Shown: positions 41,217 through 50,222, numbered from the stretch's first letter. The stretch: DNA of 54,813 nucleotides from Oscillibacter sp. PC13 (GCF_900115635.1 NZ_FOXE01000022.1:1-54813), one strand, 5' to 3'. Notes: generated by a model from the sequence alone, not told the origin. Numbers and translations: made by a program.

Positions 41217-41938
41217 CAGACTCTTCCTCCCAGGGCTTCCTTCTGAATGGCCAGAAGCTCCCGGTTGCCCTTGGCGCACAGGCGCACCAGCTCCTGCTGC
41301 TCGTTCAGGGTAAAGGCCCGGCCCTCGCCGGTGCCCTGAAGTTCAATGATCTCCCCCAGCTCATTCATGACGCAGTTCAAATCCACCTGGGCCCGGCTGT
41401 CCTCGCTGTATTGGAGGTCCAGCAGCGGCTGCTCGTCCACAATACCGGCGGAGACGCCTGTGACAAAGTGGCGGATGGGGCTGCTGCCCAGAGCGCCGCT
41501 TTCCACCAAAGAGCGGCAGGCCAGCGCCAGCGCGATGAAGCCGCCGGTGACAGAGGCAGTCCGTGTGCCGCCGTCTCCCTGGAGCACATCACAGTCGATG
41601 GTGATGGTGTGCTCTCCCAGCTTCGCCATATCCACAGCAGCCCGGAGGGAGCGGCCCACCAGCCGCTGAATTTCGGCGCTGCGGGGAGAGAGCTTCAGCT
41701 TTGCTATGTCCCGCCTGCTCCGCTCCCGGTTAGCCCGGGGCAGCATGGAGTACTCCGCCGTCACCCAGCCGGTGCCCTCCGGCACGTGGGGCGGCGTACG
41801 GTTCTCCACACTGGCGCAGCAGAGCACCTTCGTGTCGCCGCACTCGATGAGGCAGCTGCCCTCTGCGAATTTTACGAAGTCTGTGGTAATTTTGATGGGG
41901 CGCAGTTCATCATATCCCCGGCCATCTTGTCTTTTCAT
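41216..41938 (-). CDS. rph: Ribonuclease PH
   Basis: A 240-residue phosphorolytic exonuclease trimming tRNA 3' ends. KITTDFVKFAEGSCLIECGDTKVLC at the N-terminus and RSLRAAVDMAKLGEHTITIDCDVLQGDGGTRTASVTGG in the middle hold the phosphate and metal residues. GAGGATAG lies before the ATG. Overlaps by four bases the small protein gene upstream. Confidence 0.96.
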   Translation of the reverse strand: MKRQDGRGYDELRPIKITTDFVKFAEGSCLIECGDTKVLCCASVENRTPPHVPEGTGWVTAEYSMLPRANRERSRRDIAKLKLSPRSAEIQRLVGRSLRAAVDMAKLGEHTITIDCDVLQGDGGTRTASVTGGFIALALACRSLVESGALGSSPIRHFVTGVSAGIVDEQPLLDLQYSEDSRAQVDLNCVMNELGEIIELQGTGEGRAFTLNEQQELVRLCAKGNRELLAIQKEALGGRV

Positions 41939-42171
41939 GCTTCTCTATCCTCTTTTGTTGAAATCAAAATCAGCCCGCAGGACGGGCAATGCATTGCCGG
42001 GCAGTTGCTGACATGCAAGGACTCAGAGTCCGGAAGCGAGAATTCTCCCATTCCCTCCTCCGGTGCCGGAACGGAAAGCAGGCGCTTCTTCGTTGTCCAG
42101 ACAATGCGCCGCGGACTCTGTATATAGCCTTTCTGCAGGCTTCCACCGTAGGCGGGGCAAATACATTCCAT
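41935..42171 (-). CDS. DUF6487-like small protein with altered zinc site
   Basis: A 78-residue protein resembling the DUF6487 group: GSLQKGYIQSPRRIVWTTKKR near the start and CPSCGLILIS at the end. Family members start with a CPYCG knuckle; here the sequence is CICPAYGG, so the second cysteine is a tyrosine and the first zinc half-site looks broken unless Cys3 takes part. GGGAGGG precedes the ATG. Between a DUF2007-like gene and rph, overlapping rph by four bases. Function unknown. Confidence 0.65.
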   Translation of the reverse strand: MECICPAYGGSLQKGYIQSPRRIVWTTKKRLLSVPAPEEGMGEFSLPDSESLHVSNCPAMHCPSCGLILISTKEDREA

Positions 42172-42184
42172 AAGTGTCCCTCCC

Positions 42185-42442
42185 TTATTCATGGCGCAGG
42201 GCGGGCCGGATGGCTGCCGCAGCCCGGGCATAATCAGAACGGGTGACATAAATGGCATAGCTGTACAGGGCGTCCTGCCGGATTCCGGCAGTCCCGTACC
42301 GGGCGCGTTCCGCCGCCCGGGCTGCTCCCCGCATTTTCACGGTACAGGGTATCCCAGCGTTGGAAAGATCCTCCCGAATGCGAAAAAGCTTTTCCTGTGA
42401 AACCACCGTGATCAGTTCTCTTCGATTCAAAATGGTGAGCAC
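42185..42442 (-). CDS. DUF2007-like small protein
   Basis: An 85-residue protein with a ferredoxin-like pattern: TVVSQEKLFRIREDLSNAGIPCTVK at the start and YAIYVTRSDYARAAAAI at the end, as in DUF2007 putative signal-transducing proteins. No catalytic motif is visible. It lies between ftsY and the DUF6487-like gene in the same operon. Confidence 0.6.
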   Translation of the reverse strand: MLTILNRRELITVVSQEKLFRIREDLSNAGIPCTVKMRGAARAAERARYGTAGIRQDALYSYAIYVTRSDYARAAAAIRPALRHE

Positions 42443-42468
42443 GAAAGCTCCTCCCCTCTTTCAGACGG

Positions 42469-43341
42469 TCAGATCACTGCCTCCACATATTCCTTGGCGT
42501 CAAAGGGCTTCAAATCCTCGATGCCCTCTCCCACGCCGGCAAACTTGACGGGTACCCCCAGTTCCCTGGCAATGGCCACCACAATACCGCCCTTGGCGGT
42601 GCCGTCCAGCTTCGTGAGGATAATGCCCGTAAGGCCGGCGGCCTCCTTAAACTGCTTGGCCTGCACCAAACCGTTCTGGCCGGTGGTGGCATCCAGTACC
42701 AGCAATGTCTCCCTGGCGGCGCCGGGGCACTCCCGATCAATGATTTTGGAGAGCTTGGAAAGCTCCGCCATCAGATTGGACTTGTTGTGGAGACGTCCGG
42801 CAGTGTCGCACAGCACCACATCCACGCCCCGGGCCTTGGCGGCCTGCAGGGCGTCAAACAGAACGGCGCCGGGATCTGCTCCTTCATGCTGGCGGATCAA
42901 CTCACAGCCCGCCCGCTGGGCCCAGATTTCCAGTTGGTCCGCCGCGGCAGCCCGGAAGGTGTCCGCAGCACAAAGCAGGACACGCCTGCCTTGGCCCTTC
43001 AGCTGGTAAGCCAGCTTTCCGATGGAGGTGGTCTTGCCAACGCCGTTGACGCCGATGACCAGTACCACCGACGGCTTGGTAGAGAGAGCCAGCTCCGTAT
43101 CACTGACAGAGATCATCTCTGCCAAGATCTCCCGCAGGGCTGCCTTGACCTCCTCTTGATCGTGGAGTTTTTCCTTCCGAACCCGCGTGCGCAGCTGTTC
43201 CACCGCCTCCAAAGCAGTGTTCATGCCAAGGTCGGCCAGGATCAGCGTCTCCTCCAGTTCTTCAAAAAATGCCTCGTCCGCCTCCGTAAAGCCGGAGAAG
43301 AGATTGGTGGTAATTTTTTTCAGTTTGTCAAAAAAGCCCAT
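42469..43341 (-). CDS. ftsY: Signal recognition particle receptor FtsY
   Basis: A 290-residue SRP GTPase that docks ribosome-SRP complexes at the membrane. The short N domain (1-85) has no acidic A domain, as usual in Firmicutes. G motifs: GVNGVGKTTSIGKLA (about 97-111), DTFRAAAADQLEIWA, DTAGR and TKLDGTAKGG. AAAAGGA precedes the ATG. The smc-ftsY neighbourhood is conserved in Firmicutes; two small membrane genes are inserted here. Confidence 0.96.
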   Translation of the reverse strand: MGFFDKLKKITTNLFSGFTEADEAFFEELEETLILADLGMNTALEAVEQLRTRVRKEKLHDQEEVKAALREILAEMISVSDTELALSTKPSVVLVIGVNGVGKTTSIGKLAYQLKGQGRRVLLCAADTFRAAAADQLEIWAQRAGCELIRQHEGADPGAVLFDALQAAKARGVDVVLCDTAGRLHNKSNLMAELSKLSKIIDRECPGAARETLLVLDATTGQNGLVQAKQFKEAAGLTGIILTKLDGTAKGGIVVAIARELGVPVKFAGVGEGIEDLKPFDAKEYVEAVI

Positions 43342-43358
43342 AGCGTTCGTCCTTTTAT

Positions 43359-43607
43359 CTATTTTTTCGCCTGATAATCAATTTTTCCACCGCATTCCCG
43401 GCAGTATTCACTGGGATGCTGCCCCAGCCACTTTCCGCAGTGCGGGCAGCGCACCAGCAAAAAATTGAGCGCCATGCCCGCAAAGAAGACCAGCATGCCA
43501 AGCCACATCAGCTGCTGCCGGTTTCCATCGAGCACGCATAAAATCATCGGAAATAGGCCGGCCACCATAATGCCGACGGATACCATCTGTTTTTGTTTTA
43601 AGCTCAT
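43359..43607 (-). CDS. Small zinc-ribbon membrane protein, copy 1
   Basis: An 82-residue protein: two transmembrane helices (about 8-25 and 33-50) followed by a zinc ribbon, CPHCGKWLGQHPSEYCRECG. It is a paralogue of the gene at 43706, sharing MSLKQKQ at the start and the spacing of the four cysteines. AGGAG precedes the ATG. Function unknown; similar tandem pairs may sense or bind something at the inner membrane face. Confidence 0.8.
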   Translation of the reverse strand: MSLKQKQMVSVGIMVAGLFPMILCVLDGNRQQLMWLGMLVFFAGMALNFLLVRCPHCGKWLGQHPSEYCRECGGKIDYQAKK

Positions 43608-43705
43608 ACCGCACTCCTACCTGATTTTTATTCGTCTTCCGTGCCGTTTCTGCAATGGATCCGCAGCCCGGCGTCACTTGATTGTTCGCGCTCTCACCGG
43701 AGTAT

Positions 43706-43954
43706 TCATTCGGCTGGATCGTTCCAGTCGATCTTCTTTCCGCAGCTCTGGCAGTATTCCCCAGGATATTTTCCAAGCCAGACGCCGCAGCGCGGGCAGC
43801 GGAGCAGCGCAAAATCTGCCGCAAATCCGAAGATCATCATGAAGAATCCGGATCCCTCTATCAAGCCCCAGGCCTTGACCGCCCCTGTCATGATCAGGAT
43901 GAGTCCGATTCCCAGTAGGACAAGAACCACATACTGCTTCTGCTTCAAGCTCAT
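43706..43954 (-). CDS. Small zinc-ribbon membrane protein, copy 2
   Basis: An 82-residue paralogue of the gene at 43359: start MSLKQKQ, two transmembrane helices (about 8-25 and 30-48), ribbon CPRCGVWLGKYPGEYCQSCG. The pair arose by duplication and has since diverged in the helices while the ribbon is kept. Its ATG overlaps the smc stop by four bases, so it is coupled to smc. Confidence 0.8.
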   Translation of the reverse strand: MSLKQKQYVVLVLLGIGLILIMTGAVKAWGLIEGSGFFMMIFGFAADFALLRCPRCGVWLGKYPGEYCQSCGKKIDWNDPAE

Positions 43955-46900
43955 TGAATCTTCAGCTCCTTGACCATGTCGTTCAGGTTAATCGTCAGGA
44001 TCTTGCTCACACCCTGCTCCTGCATGGTCACGCCATAGAGAACGTCAGCCTCCTCCATGGTGCCCCGGCGGTGGGTGATGACGATGAACTGCGTCTTCCC
44101 TGCCAAACGGCGCATATAACGGGCATAACGGGTCACGTTGGCATCATCCAGCGCGGCCTCAATCTCGTCCATCACACAGAAGGGGGTCGGATGTACCTTC
44201 AAAATGGAAAAATACAGGGCAATGGCCACAAACGCCTTCTCGCCGCCGGAGAGAAGCGAGATGGTCTTCAGCGTCTTGCCCGGCGGCTGCGCCTTAATTT
44301 CAATACCGCAGCCCAGGATGTCCGCCTCGTCCTCCAGCTCCAGCGTGGCGGTGCCTCCGCCGAACAGCTCCACAAAGGTTGTCTGGAAGCTTTCGGAGAG
44401 CAGCCGGAACTGCTCGGCAAAAATCAGGGTCATCTGGCCCGTGATCTCCTCAATAATCTCCTCCAGATCCCCTTTGGCCTTTTCCACATCATTGCGCTGG
44501 TCGGTGAGATACGTATACCGGGTGTTCACCCGTTCAAATTCCTCAATGGCGCCGATGTTGGGCGTGCCCAAAGCCGTAATCTCCTGCTTCAGCTCCCCAA
44601 TGCGCCGGGTTGCCTTGGGCAGGCTCTCCAACTCTATCCGCTGGGCCTGCGCATCGGTATGGGAAAGCTCATAATGCTCCCACAATCGATCCAGAATCTG
44701 CTTTTCCTCCATGGCGCCGGTGGCAATCTTCTGCTCCAGGCGGGAGACCGCCCGCTCCAGGTTCAGAAGGGTTTCATTCATCTCCTGTCCGGCCCGGTTC
44801 TTGGCAGTCCGCTCCGCCTCCAGTGCAATCTTTTCCTCATTCAGCGCCGTCAATCTCTCCCGAAGCGCAGCCGCCTTTGCGGCCAGCGCTGCCGTGGCAT
44901 CCTGCCGCCGGGTAATCTCCTCCCGGGCGGTTTCAATGTTCCGGTGATAGGACAGCAGCGTCTGCTCCTTTTGGGTTCGGTCGCCGGTAAGGCTGTCTGC
45001 CAGCTGCCTCAAGTCCGCAGCCCGGGCAAGCGTGGCCTCCCGCTCGGCAGTGAGTGCCGCCAACGTACTCTTTTTTAAGCTGATTTCCTCGGCCAGCGCA
45101 CCGGACTGCGCCAAAAGCTCTGACTTTCCGGAGAGAATGCTTTCCGCCTGATCCCGGCAGGCCGCCGCCAGCCGTTCCGCCTCTGCAATCCGCCCGCCGG
45201 TTTGTTCAGAGCGGGACACGTTGTCCACAATTCGCCCGTTCAGGCTTTCCAGCTCTCCATTCAAGTTTTCTAAGTTCTCCCTCAGGCTTCGCAGAAGGCT
45301 CTCAAGGTGATGCCCGGTACCCTCCAGCCGCAGCACCTCATCCTCAGCCCGGCGGCGCTGCGCCTCCGCAGTCTCCAGCTCGTACTGGACAGCGGACATC
45401 TCCCGGCTGGCAGCCGCTTCCGCCTCTTTTGCCTCCTCCAGCGCTCTGTGAAGCGCGTCGGAACGGCCGCTCAGCTTTTCCAGTTCTGCGGCCCGGCTTA
45501 AAACGCCAGCGCTGCGGGAGACGGAGCCGCCCGTCATCGATCCGCCCCGGTTGATCACCTGTCCATCCAGTGTGACAATCCGAAAGGCACTGCGGTATTT
45601 TCTGGCCATGGCAATGCCGCAGTCCAGATCCTCCGCAATCACGGTGCGGCCCAGAAGGCTGGTGAACACATTCCGGTATTTTGCATCAAAGGAGATCAAT
45701 CGGGAGGCAATGCCTACAAAGCCGAACTCCTGCTCCACGCCCTTCTCCCGCAATTCGTCACCATGAATGGCAGTCAGCGGCAGGAAGGTAGCACGTCCGC
45801 CATCCCGCTGCTTTAAAAAGCCAATGGCTGCCTTGGCATCCTCTTCCCGGTCCACCACGACATTCTGCAGACCCGCGCCCAGGGCAATTTCAATAGCAAG
45901 AGAGTATTTTCCGTCTGTCTTCATCAAATTTGCCACCGGCCCGTGAATACCGCGCAGCGTTCCCTTTGCCTGCATCACAAGCTTGACGGCCTTGGAAAAG
46001 CCCTCGTACTCCTTTTCCATCTCCGTGAGAAGGCGGATGCGGTTATCCAAGGCCCCCACATCCATGGTGAGCTGGACCTTTTTCTCTGCCGCCGCCGCGG
46101 ACTTCTTTTTCCGCTCCTCCATTCGCAGACTGTGGCCTGCGATGATGTTGCCGGCCGCCTCTGCCTCGTCCCGCGCGTCCTCCAACGCCCGCCGGTTGGC
46201 TTTGCTCTCTTGTTCCGTCCTGGCCAGCTGTTCCTCCGCGGCAGTCCTGTCCGCTTCCACAGCCGTCCTGCGATCAGCAATCTGTGCATTTTCCGCCGCG
46301 ATGGCAGCAGTCTCTGCCTTTGCATCTGCGGCGGCAGCGATATGAATGGCCTCCTGCGCGCGCAGGGCTTCCGCCTGACTCTGCGCGCCGCCCGCCTGCT
46401 CCGCAGTTTCCCGCGCCTTTGTCAGCAAGGCATCCAAGGCGGCATTCCATTCAGCCAGCTGCTCCTCAATCTCGGCAATACGGTGCTCCTGCTCCTCCGC
46501 CTGGCTTTCCAGGCTGCCGGCACGGCTGTCCGTCTCCTGAAGCTCCGCCGCGGCTCTTTCAATATTCTCCTGGTTGTGGGAAATGGTACCCTCCAGCACA
46601 GCGACGGCGCTCTCCTGCTCCTTTATCCGGCCATCCAGCTCAGAGGCCTCGGAGCGGGTACGCTCGGCCTCCATATCCTTTTCCTGCATCCGTTCTCCGT
46701 ACCGCTCTCCCTCTGCATAGAGGGCGTCCAGAGCGGCCCGGGCCTCATCCCGCTGGGCCTCCGCCGCATGGAAATCTGTCTCCAGCTTTCGCGCTCCCGC
46801 CTTCAGTGTGTCCAGGTTTTCCAGCCAGACGGAAATCTCCAGCAAGCGCAGCTCGTCCCGGAGGACCAAGTACTTTTTGGCCTTTTCAGCCTGATCCCGG

Positions 46901-47517
46901 AGCGGATCCACCTGCAGCTCCAGTTCTGCAATTTTATCATTGATACGGACCAGATTCTCCTCTGTGCGCTCCAGTTTTCGCTCTGCGTCTTCCTTCCGGT
47001 GGCGGAATTTGGAGATGCCGGCGGCCTCTTCAAAAATTTCCCGGCGCTCTCCGCTCTTCGCAGACAAAATCTCATCGATTTTACCCTGTCCAATGATGGA
47101 GTAGCCCTCTCTGCCCATGCCGGTATCCATAAAAAGCTCAGATACATCTTTCAGGCGGACGGACTGGCGGTTGATGTAATACTCGCTCTCACCGCTGCGG
47201 TAATAGCGGCGGGTGATGGAAACCTCCGCTTCCTCCATGGTGGGGAAGATGTGCTCCGTATTGTCGATGACCAGCGTCACCTGGGCAAAGCCAACCTGGG
47301 ATCGTTTTTCCGTTCCGCCGAAAATCACATCCTCCATCTTGGCGCCACGAAGCCCCTTGGCGCTCTGCTCGCCCATTACCCATCGAATGGCATCAGAAAT
47401 ATTAGACTTGCCCGATCCATTCGGCCCTACGATGGCGGTAATATCCTCGCCAAAATTCAGAACCGTTTTATCCGGAAAAGATTTGAATCCTTGGATCTCC
47501 AATGCTTTCAGGTACAA
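43951..47517 (-). CDS. smc: Chromosome segregation protein SMC
   Basis: A 1188-residue SMC ATPase that compacts and separates chromosomes with ScpA and ScpB. Walker A GPNGSGKSNISDA (about 31-43), two long coiled coils, a hinge (about 515-630, YSLAIEIALGAGLQNVVVD), then LLSGGEKAFVAIAL and Walker B FCVMDEIEAALDD. TTG at 47517 is preferred: GAGGTG lies six bases upstream and the protein then begins LYLKALEIQGFKSF, as family members do; a GTG three codons earlier overlaps that site. First gene of a twelve-gene operon. Confidence 0.97.
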   Translation of the reverse strand: MYLKALEIQGFKSFPDKTVLNFGEDITAIVGPNGSGKSNISDAIRWVMGEQSAKGLRGAKMEDVIFGGTEKRSQVGFAQVTLVIDNTEHIFPTMEEAEVSITRRYYRSGESEYYINRQSVRLKDVSELFMDTGMGREGYSIIGQGKIDEILSAKSGERREIFEEAAGISKFRHRKEDAERKLERTEENLVRINDKIAELELQVDPLRDQAEKAKKYLVLRDELRLLEISVWLENLDTLKAGARKLETDFHAAEAQRDEARAALDALYAEGERYGERMQEKDMEAERTRSEASELDGRIKEQESAVAVLEGTISHNQENIERAAAELQETDSRAGSLESQAEEQEHRIAEIEEQLAEWNAALDALLTKARETAEQAGGAQSQAEALRAQEAIHIAAAADAKAETAAIAAENAQIADRRTAVEADRTAAEEQLARTEQESKANRRALEDARDEAEAAGNIIAGHSLRMEERKKKSAAAAEKKVQLTMDVGALDNRIRLLTEMEKEYEGFSKAVKLVMQAKGTLRGIHGPVANLMKTDGKYSLAIEIALGAGLQNVVVDREEDAKAAIGFLKQRDGGRATFLPLTAIHGDELREKGVEQEFGFVGIASRLISFDAKYRNVFTSLLGRTVIAEDLDCGIAMARKYRSAFRIVTLDGQVINRGGSMTGGSVSRSAGVLSRAAELEKLSGRSDALHRALEEAKEAEAAASREMSAVQYELETAEAQRRRAEDEVLRLEGTGHHLESLLRSLRENLENLNGELESLNGRIVDNVSRSEQTGGRIAEAERLAAACRDQAESILSGKSELLAQSGALAEEISLKKSTLAALTAEREATLARAADLRQLADSLTGDRTQKEQTLLSYHRNIETAREEITRRQDATAALAAKAAALRERLTALNEEKIALEAERTAKNRAGQEMNETLLNLERAVSRLEQKIATGAMEEKQILDRLWEHYELSHTDAQAQRIELESLPKATRRIGELKQEITALGTPNIGAIEEFERVNTRYTYLTDQRNDVEKAKGDLEEIIEEITGQMTLIFAEQFRLLSESFQTTFVELFGGGTATLELEDEADILGCGIEIKAQPPGKTLKTISLLSGGEKAFVAIALYFSILKVHPTPFCVMDEIEAALDDANVTRYARYMRRLAGKTQFIVITHRRGTMEEADVLYGVTMQEQGVSKILTINLNDMVKELKIQ

Positions 47518-47569
47518 CGTTTTCACCTCGCTCGGCCGAAGCAGCCGCTTTACATACGATAACTAGAAT

Positions 47570-47598
47570 ATTATATCAGACAAGGCTGCACATTTCAA
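47570..47598 (-). promoter_or_regulatory. Promoter of the smc operon
   Basis: On the minus strand TTGAAA (47598-47593), 17-base spacer, TATAAT (47575-47570). Start near 47563. Confidence 0.88.
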
Positions 47599-47696
47599 GG
47601 AAAAATCCGTGAACGCGAGCCAGAAAGCGGCATCTTTCAGGCAAAACAGAGTCCAGCACGCATTGCGTTATTCTCAAAAAAGATTCCCACAACCTG

Positions 47697-47725
47697 TTGA
47701 TTTTTCCCTTTTGCCATGTTATTCT
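47697..47725 (+). promoter_or_regulatory. Promoter of the DUF3343-yedE-tusA unit
   Basis: TTGATT, 17-base spacer, TATTCT, 38 bases before the first gene. Good but not perfect sigma-A match. Confidence 0.55.
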
Positions 47726-47763
47726 TTTAAAAAAATAGCGGTACTTTGGGAGGAGGTATCCAG

Positions 47764-48000
47764 ATGCGGAAAAAGCAGCCACGGCTGGTCGTGGCTTTTC
47801 ACACCACTGCGGGCGCCATCGCAACGGAACGGCTGTGTCAGGCATGCGGAATGGAAGGCCGTTTGATCCCTGTTCCAAGGATCATTACTTCTGACTGCGG
47901 AATTGCCTGGTCAGCACCGCCGAATTTGCGGGAGCTTCTGGAGGGCAAGCTTCAGCAGGCCGGTATTGAAACAGCCGGGCTGTATGATCTGCTTCTCTGA
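47764..48000 (+). CDS. DUF3343 domain protein
   Basis: A 78-residue protein of the DUF3343 family, putative selenium/sulfur carriers often found with YedE and YedF. The pattern VVAFHTTAGAIATERLCQACGMEGRLIPVPRIITSDCGIAWSAP contains the expected cysteines (about 27, 30 and 47). AGGAGG precedes the ATG. It is followed 52 bases later by yedE. Confidence 0.85.
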   Translation: MRKKQPRLVVAFHTTAGAIATERLCQACGMEGRLIPVPRIITSDCGIAWSAPPNLRELLEGKLQQAGIETAGLYDLLL

Positions 48001-48052
48001 TATTTTTTGCCATTCGCTATTTTTTTAAAAAAACAGCGCAAGGAGTGTGTGT

Positions 48053-49162
48053 ATGCGGGAAAAAAATTGGATACGGGAATATGGATGGATTCTTCTCACC
48101 GGCGTGGTGGTGGGCGTGGCGGCCCTGGTCTTGACCTCCGCCGGAAATCCGAAGAACATGGGCTTTTGCATTGCCTGCTTTGAGCGGGATATCGCGGGCG
48201 CTCTTGGGATGCACAGCGCCGGGAAGGTTCAGTACTTACGTCCTGAGATCATCGGCATTGTGCTGGGTTCCACGCTTGCAGCCGCAGTCTCAAAGGAATT
48301 CCGCGGACGGGCCGGTTCCTCCCCTGCCTGCCGGTTTGCCATCGGGGTGTTTGTAATGATCGGTGCACTGGTGTTTCTGGGCTGTCCGCTGCGGATGGTC
48401 ATCCGCTTGGGCGGCGGGGATCTGACGGCTGTGGCGGGCTTGCTTGGCTTTCTTGCAGGAATCCTGGTCGGAATTTTCTTTTTGAGGAGAGGGTTCTCTC
48501 TGGGCCGTGCCTATCCCGTCCGGAAGGGAGAGGGGAGCATTCTGCCGGGGATGATGATTCTGCTGCTGTTCCTTCTGCTGGCAGCTCCAAGCCTCCTTCG
48601 TTTTTCAGAGGAGGGACCGGGCTCCATGCACGCTTTCTGGGGAATCTCCCTCATTGCCGGACTGGCTGTCGGCGCACTGGCCCAACGCAGCCGCCTTTGC
48701 ATGGCCGGCGGCCTGCGGGACGTCTTTCTCCTCCGGGATTTTCGCCTGCTCAGCGGATTTCTCGCCATTTGGATCACTGTGACAATCGGGAACCTGCTGC
48801 TTGGCAACTACCACCTCTCCGCCCTTTCCCAGCCCATTGCCCACTCTCAGCACCTCTGGTCCTTCCTGGGGATGGCACTAGCTGGCTGGGGATCCATTCT
48901 CCTTGGCGGCTGTCCCCTGCGGCAGCTGATTCTGGCCGGTGAGGGCAACGGCGACTCCGCCGTAACAGTGCTGGGCATGATCGTGGGAGCAGCGGTGTCC
49001 CATAACTTCGGCCTGGCCGGCGCGGCCGATTCTGTGGCGGCCGACGGCACCTATGTCATCGGCGGAATCGGCACGGCCGGTATGGCTGCCGTCGCACTGG
49101 GGTTTGCAGTCCTGCTGGCCGTCACACTGGCCCATCTCCCCGGAAAGGAGGAAGCCGTATGA
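48053..49162 (+). CDS. yedE: YedE family putative selenium transporter
   Basis: A 369-residue membrane protein with about ten helices and an internal repeat. The two half-sites FLGCPLRMVIRLGGGD (about 105-120) and LGGCPLRQLILAGEGNGD (about 281-298), plus NMGFCIACFERD and RSRLCMAGG, carry the conserved cysteines of the YeeE/YedE family, whose thiosulfate relatives pass the anion along cysteines. The selenium role is inferred from co-occurrence of the family with selenium genes. AAGGAG precedes the ATG at seven bases. Overlaps the tusA-like gene by four bases. Confidence 0.88.
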   Translation: MREKNWIREYGWILLTGVVVGVAALVLTSAGNPKNMGFCIACFERDIAGALGMHSAGKVQYLRPEIIGIVLGSTLAAAVSKEFRGRAGSSPACRFAIGVFVMIGALVFLGCPLRMVIRLGGGDLTAVAGLLGFLAGILVGIFFLRRGFSLGRAYPVRKGEGSILPGMMILLLFLLLAAPSLLRFSEEGPGSMHAFWGISLIAGLAVGALAQRSRLCMAGGLRDVFLLRDFRLLSGFLAIWITVTIGNLLLGNYHLSALSQPIAHSQHLWSFLGMALAGWGSILLGGCPLRQLILAGEGNGDSAVTVLGMIVGAAVSHNFGLAGAADSVAADGTYVIGGIGTAGMAAVALGFAVLLAVTLAHLPGKEEAV

Positions 49163-49362
49163 TTGATGCCCGCGGATTTTCCTGCCCGCTTCCTGTCATT
49201 ATGGTGCAGAAAGCAGTGCAGAAGGACTCTCCCGCCTCCCTGGCGGTTCTTGTGGATGCCCAGGTAGCCGTGGAAAACATTACCCGGTATGCCCATTCCC
49301 AGGGGTACCAGGTCCAGGTGACGCCGGAAGGCCGGGATTTTAAACTGATACTGGAAAAATAA
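49159..49362 (+). CDS. TusA-like sulfurtransferase (YedF N-terminal type)
   Basis: A 67-residue TusA-fold protein with the active-site motif CPLPVIM (9-15). Selenium-linked YedF proteins have this domain plus a C-terminal domain of about 110 residues; here the C-terminal part is absent and a DUF3343 protein is encoded separately upstream. It may therefore be a split YedF. Coupled to yedE by a four-base overlap, it could receive sulfur or selenium from the transporter. Confidence 0.85.
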   Translation: MIDARGFSCPLPVIMVQKAVQKDSPASLAVLVDAQVAVENITRYAHSQGYQVQVTPEGRDFKLILEK

Positions 49363-49400
49363 CGGAACGGTACAGCTTATTATCCCGTTCACCACAGTCA

Positions 49401-49440
49401 TAAGAGGCGGTGCTTAGGCACCGCCTCTTATAGGTTTTTT
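49401..49440. terminator. Terminator between tusA-like and tepA
   Basis: A 13-bp stem (TAAGAGGCGGTGC and complement, 49401-49430), followed on the plus strand by TAGGTTTTTT. It overlaps the end of the convergent tepA-like gene, which ends inside it. Confidence 0.7.
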
Positions 49441-50141
49441 CGATCCTCTATCTGCCGGTAGAGGTAGGCAAGCCCATCGCTGAGGCCGCCCACCTGGTCA
49501 ATGATGCCAAGCGACACCGCTTCCTCCCCATAGATCACGCTGCCTACATCCGCCGCCATATCGTCCTTTTTCAGCATCAGCTGCTGAAAGGATTCTGCAG
49601 AAATCCTGCTGTGTCTGGACACAAAGTCCACAATGCGGTCCTGCAGCCGCTGAAAATAGCTGTAGGTTTGCGGTGCGGCGATGACCGTGCCGCTCATTCG
49701 GACCGGATGGATGGTCATAGCGGCTGATGGCACCGCAAAGCTCCGCCTGGCAGCCACTGCCAGCGGTACGCCGATGGAGTGGCTTCCTCCCAGGACAATG
49801 GAAACCGTGGGTTTTGTCATGCCGGCGATCAGTTCTGCGATAGCCAGCCCTGCCTCCACGTCACCGCCAACCGTATTCAGCAAAAACAGGACGCCGTCTA
49901 CATCTTCACTTTCCTCCAGCTTGGCAAGAAGCGGCAGAACATGCTCATATTTGGTGGTCTTGGTATTGGTACTGGCGCTCATGTGCCCTTCAATCTGGCC
50001 GATGATGGTCAGGCAGTAAACCGTACCATACGGCGTTCTGGTCATAGCGGATCCAAAGTCCACGATGGCCTGTGTGGTATCTTTGGTACCGCTGTTGTTG
50101 TCGTCGCCGTCGTGGGCGGTGGTATTTGTAAAATCAGTCAT
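49428..50141 (-). CDS. TepA-like ClpP-family protease
   Basis: A 237-residue serine protease of the S14 family, close to Bacillus TepA/YmfB-type proteins (translocation-enhancing or forespore peptide turnover). The nucleophile is in GGSHSIGVPLAVAARR (about 118-133), the histidine in MTIHPVRMSG (about 143-152). LFLLNTVGGDVEAGLAIAE is the oxyanion strand. Residues 1-35 are polar, poorly ordered and threonine-rich. The ATG at 50141 has GAGGGA upstream. Divergent from proB. Confidence 0.85.
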   Translation of the reverse strand: MTDFTNTTAHDGDDNNSGTKDTTQAIVDFGSAMTRTPYGTVYCLTIIGQIEGHMSASTNTKTTKYEHVLPLLAKLEESEDVDGVLFLLNTVGGDVEAGLAIAELIAGMTKPTVSIVLGGSHSIGVPLAVAARRSFAVPSAAMTIHPVRMSGTVIAAPQTYSYFQRLQDRIVDFVSRHSRISAESFQQLMLKKDDMAADVGSVIYGEEAVSLGIIDQVGGLSDGLAYLYRQIEDRKNL

Positions 50142-50222
50142 GGAATCCCTCGCTTTCTCCTCTATTTTCCGCACTTTTACGAAAACTACACGCCGCTCAC
50201 ACTTTCTTTTTTTGACATCGTG

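Noticed and set aside
45943..47562. A 539-codon plus-strand frame
   Set aside because: Antisense of smc; leucine/glutamine-rich composition is the shadow of coiled-coil codons.
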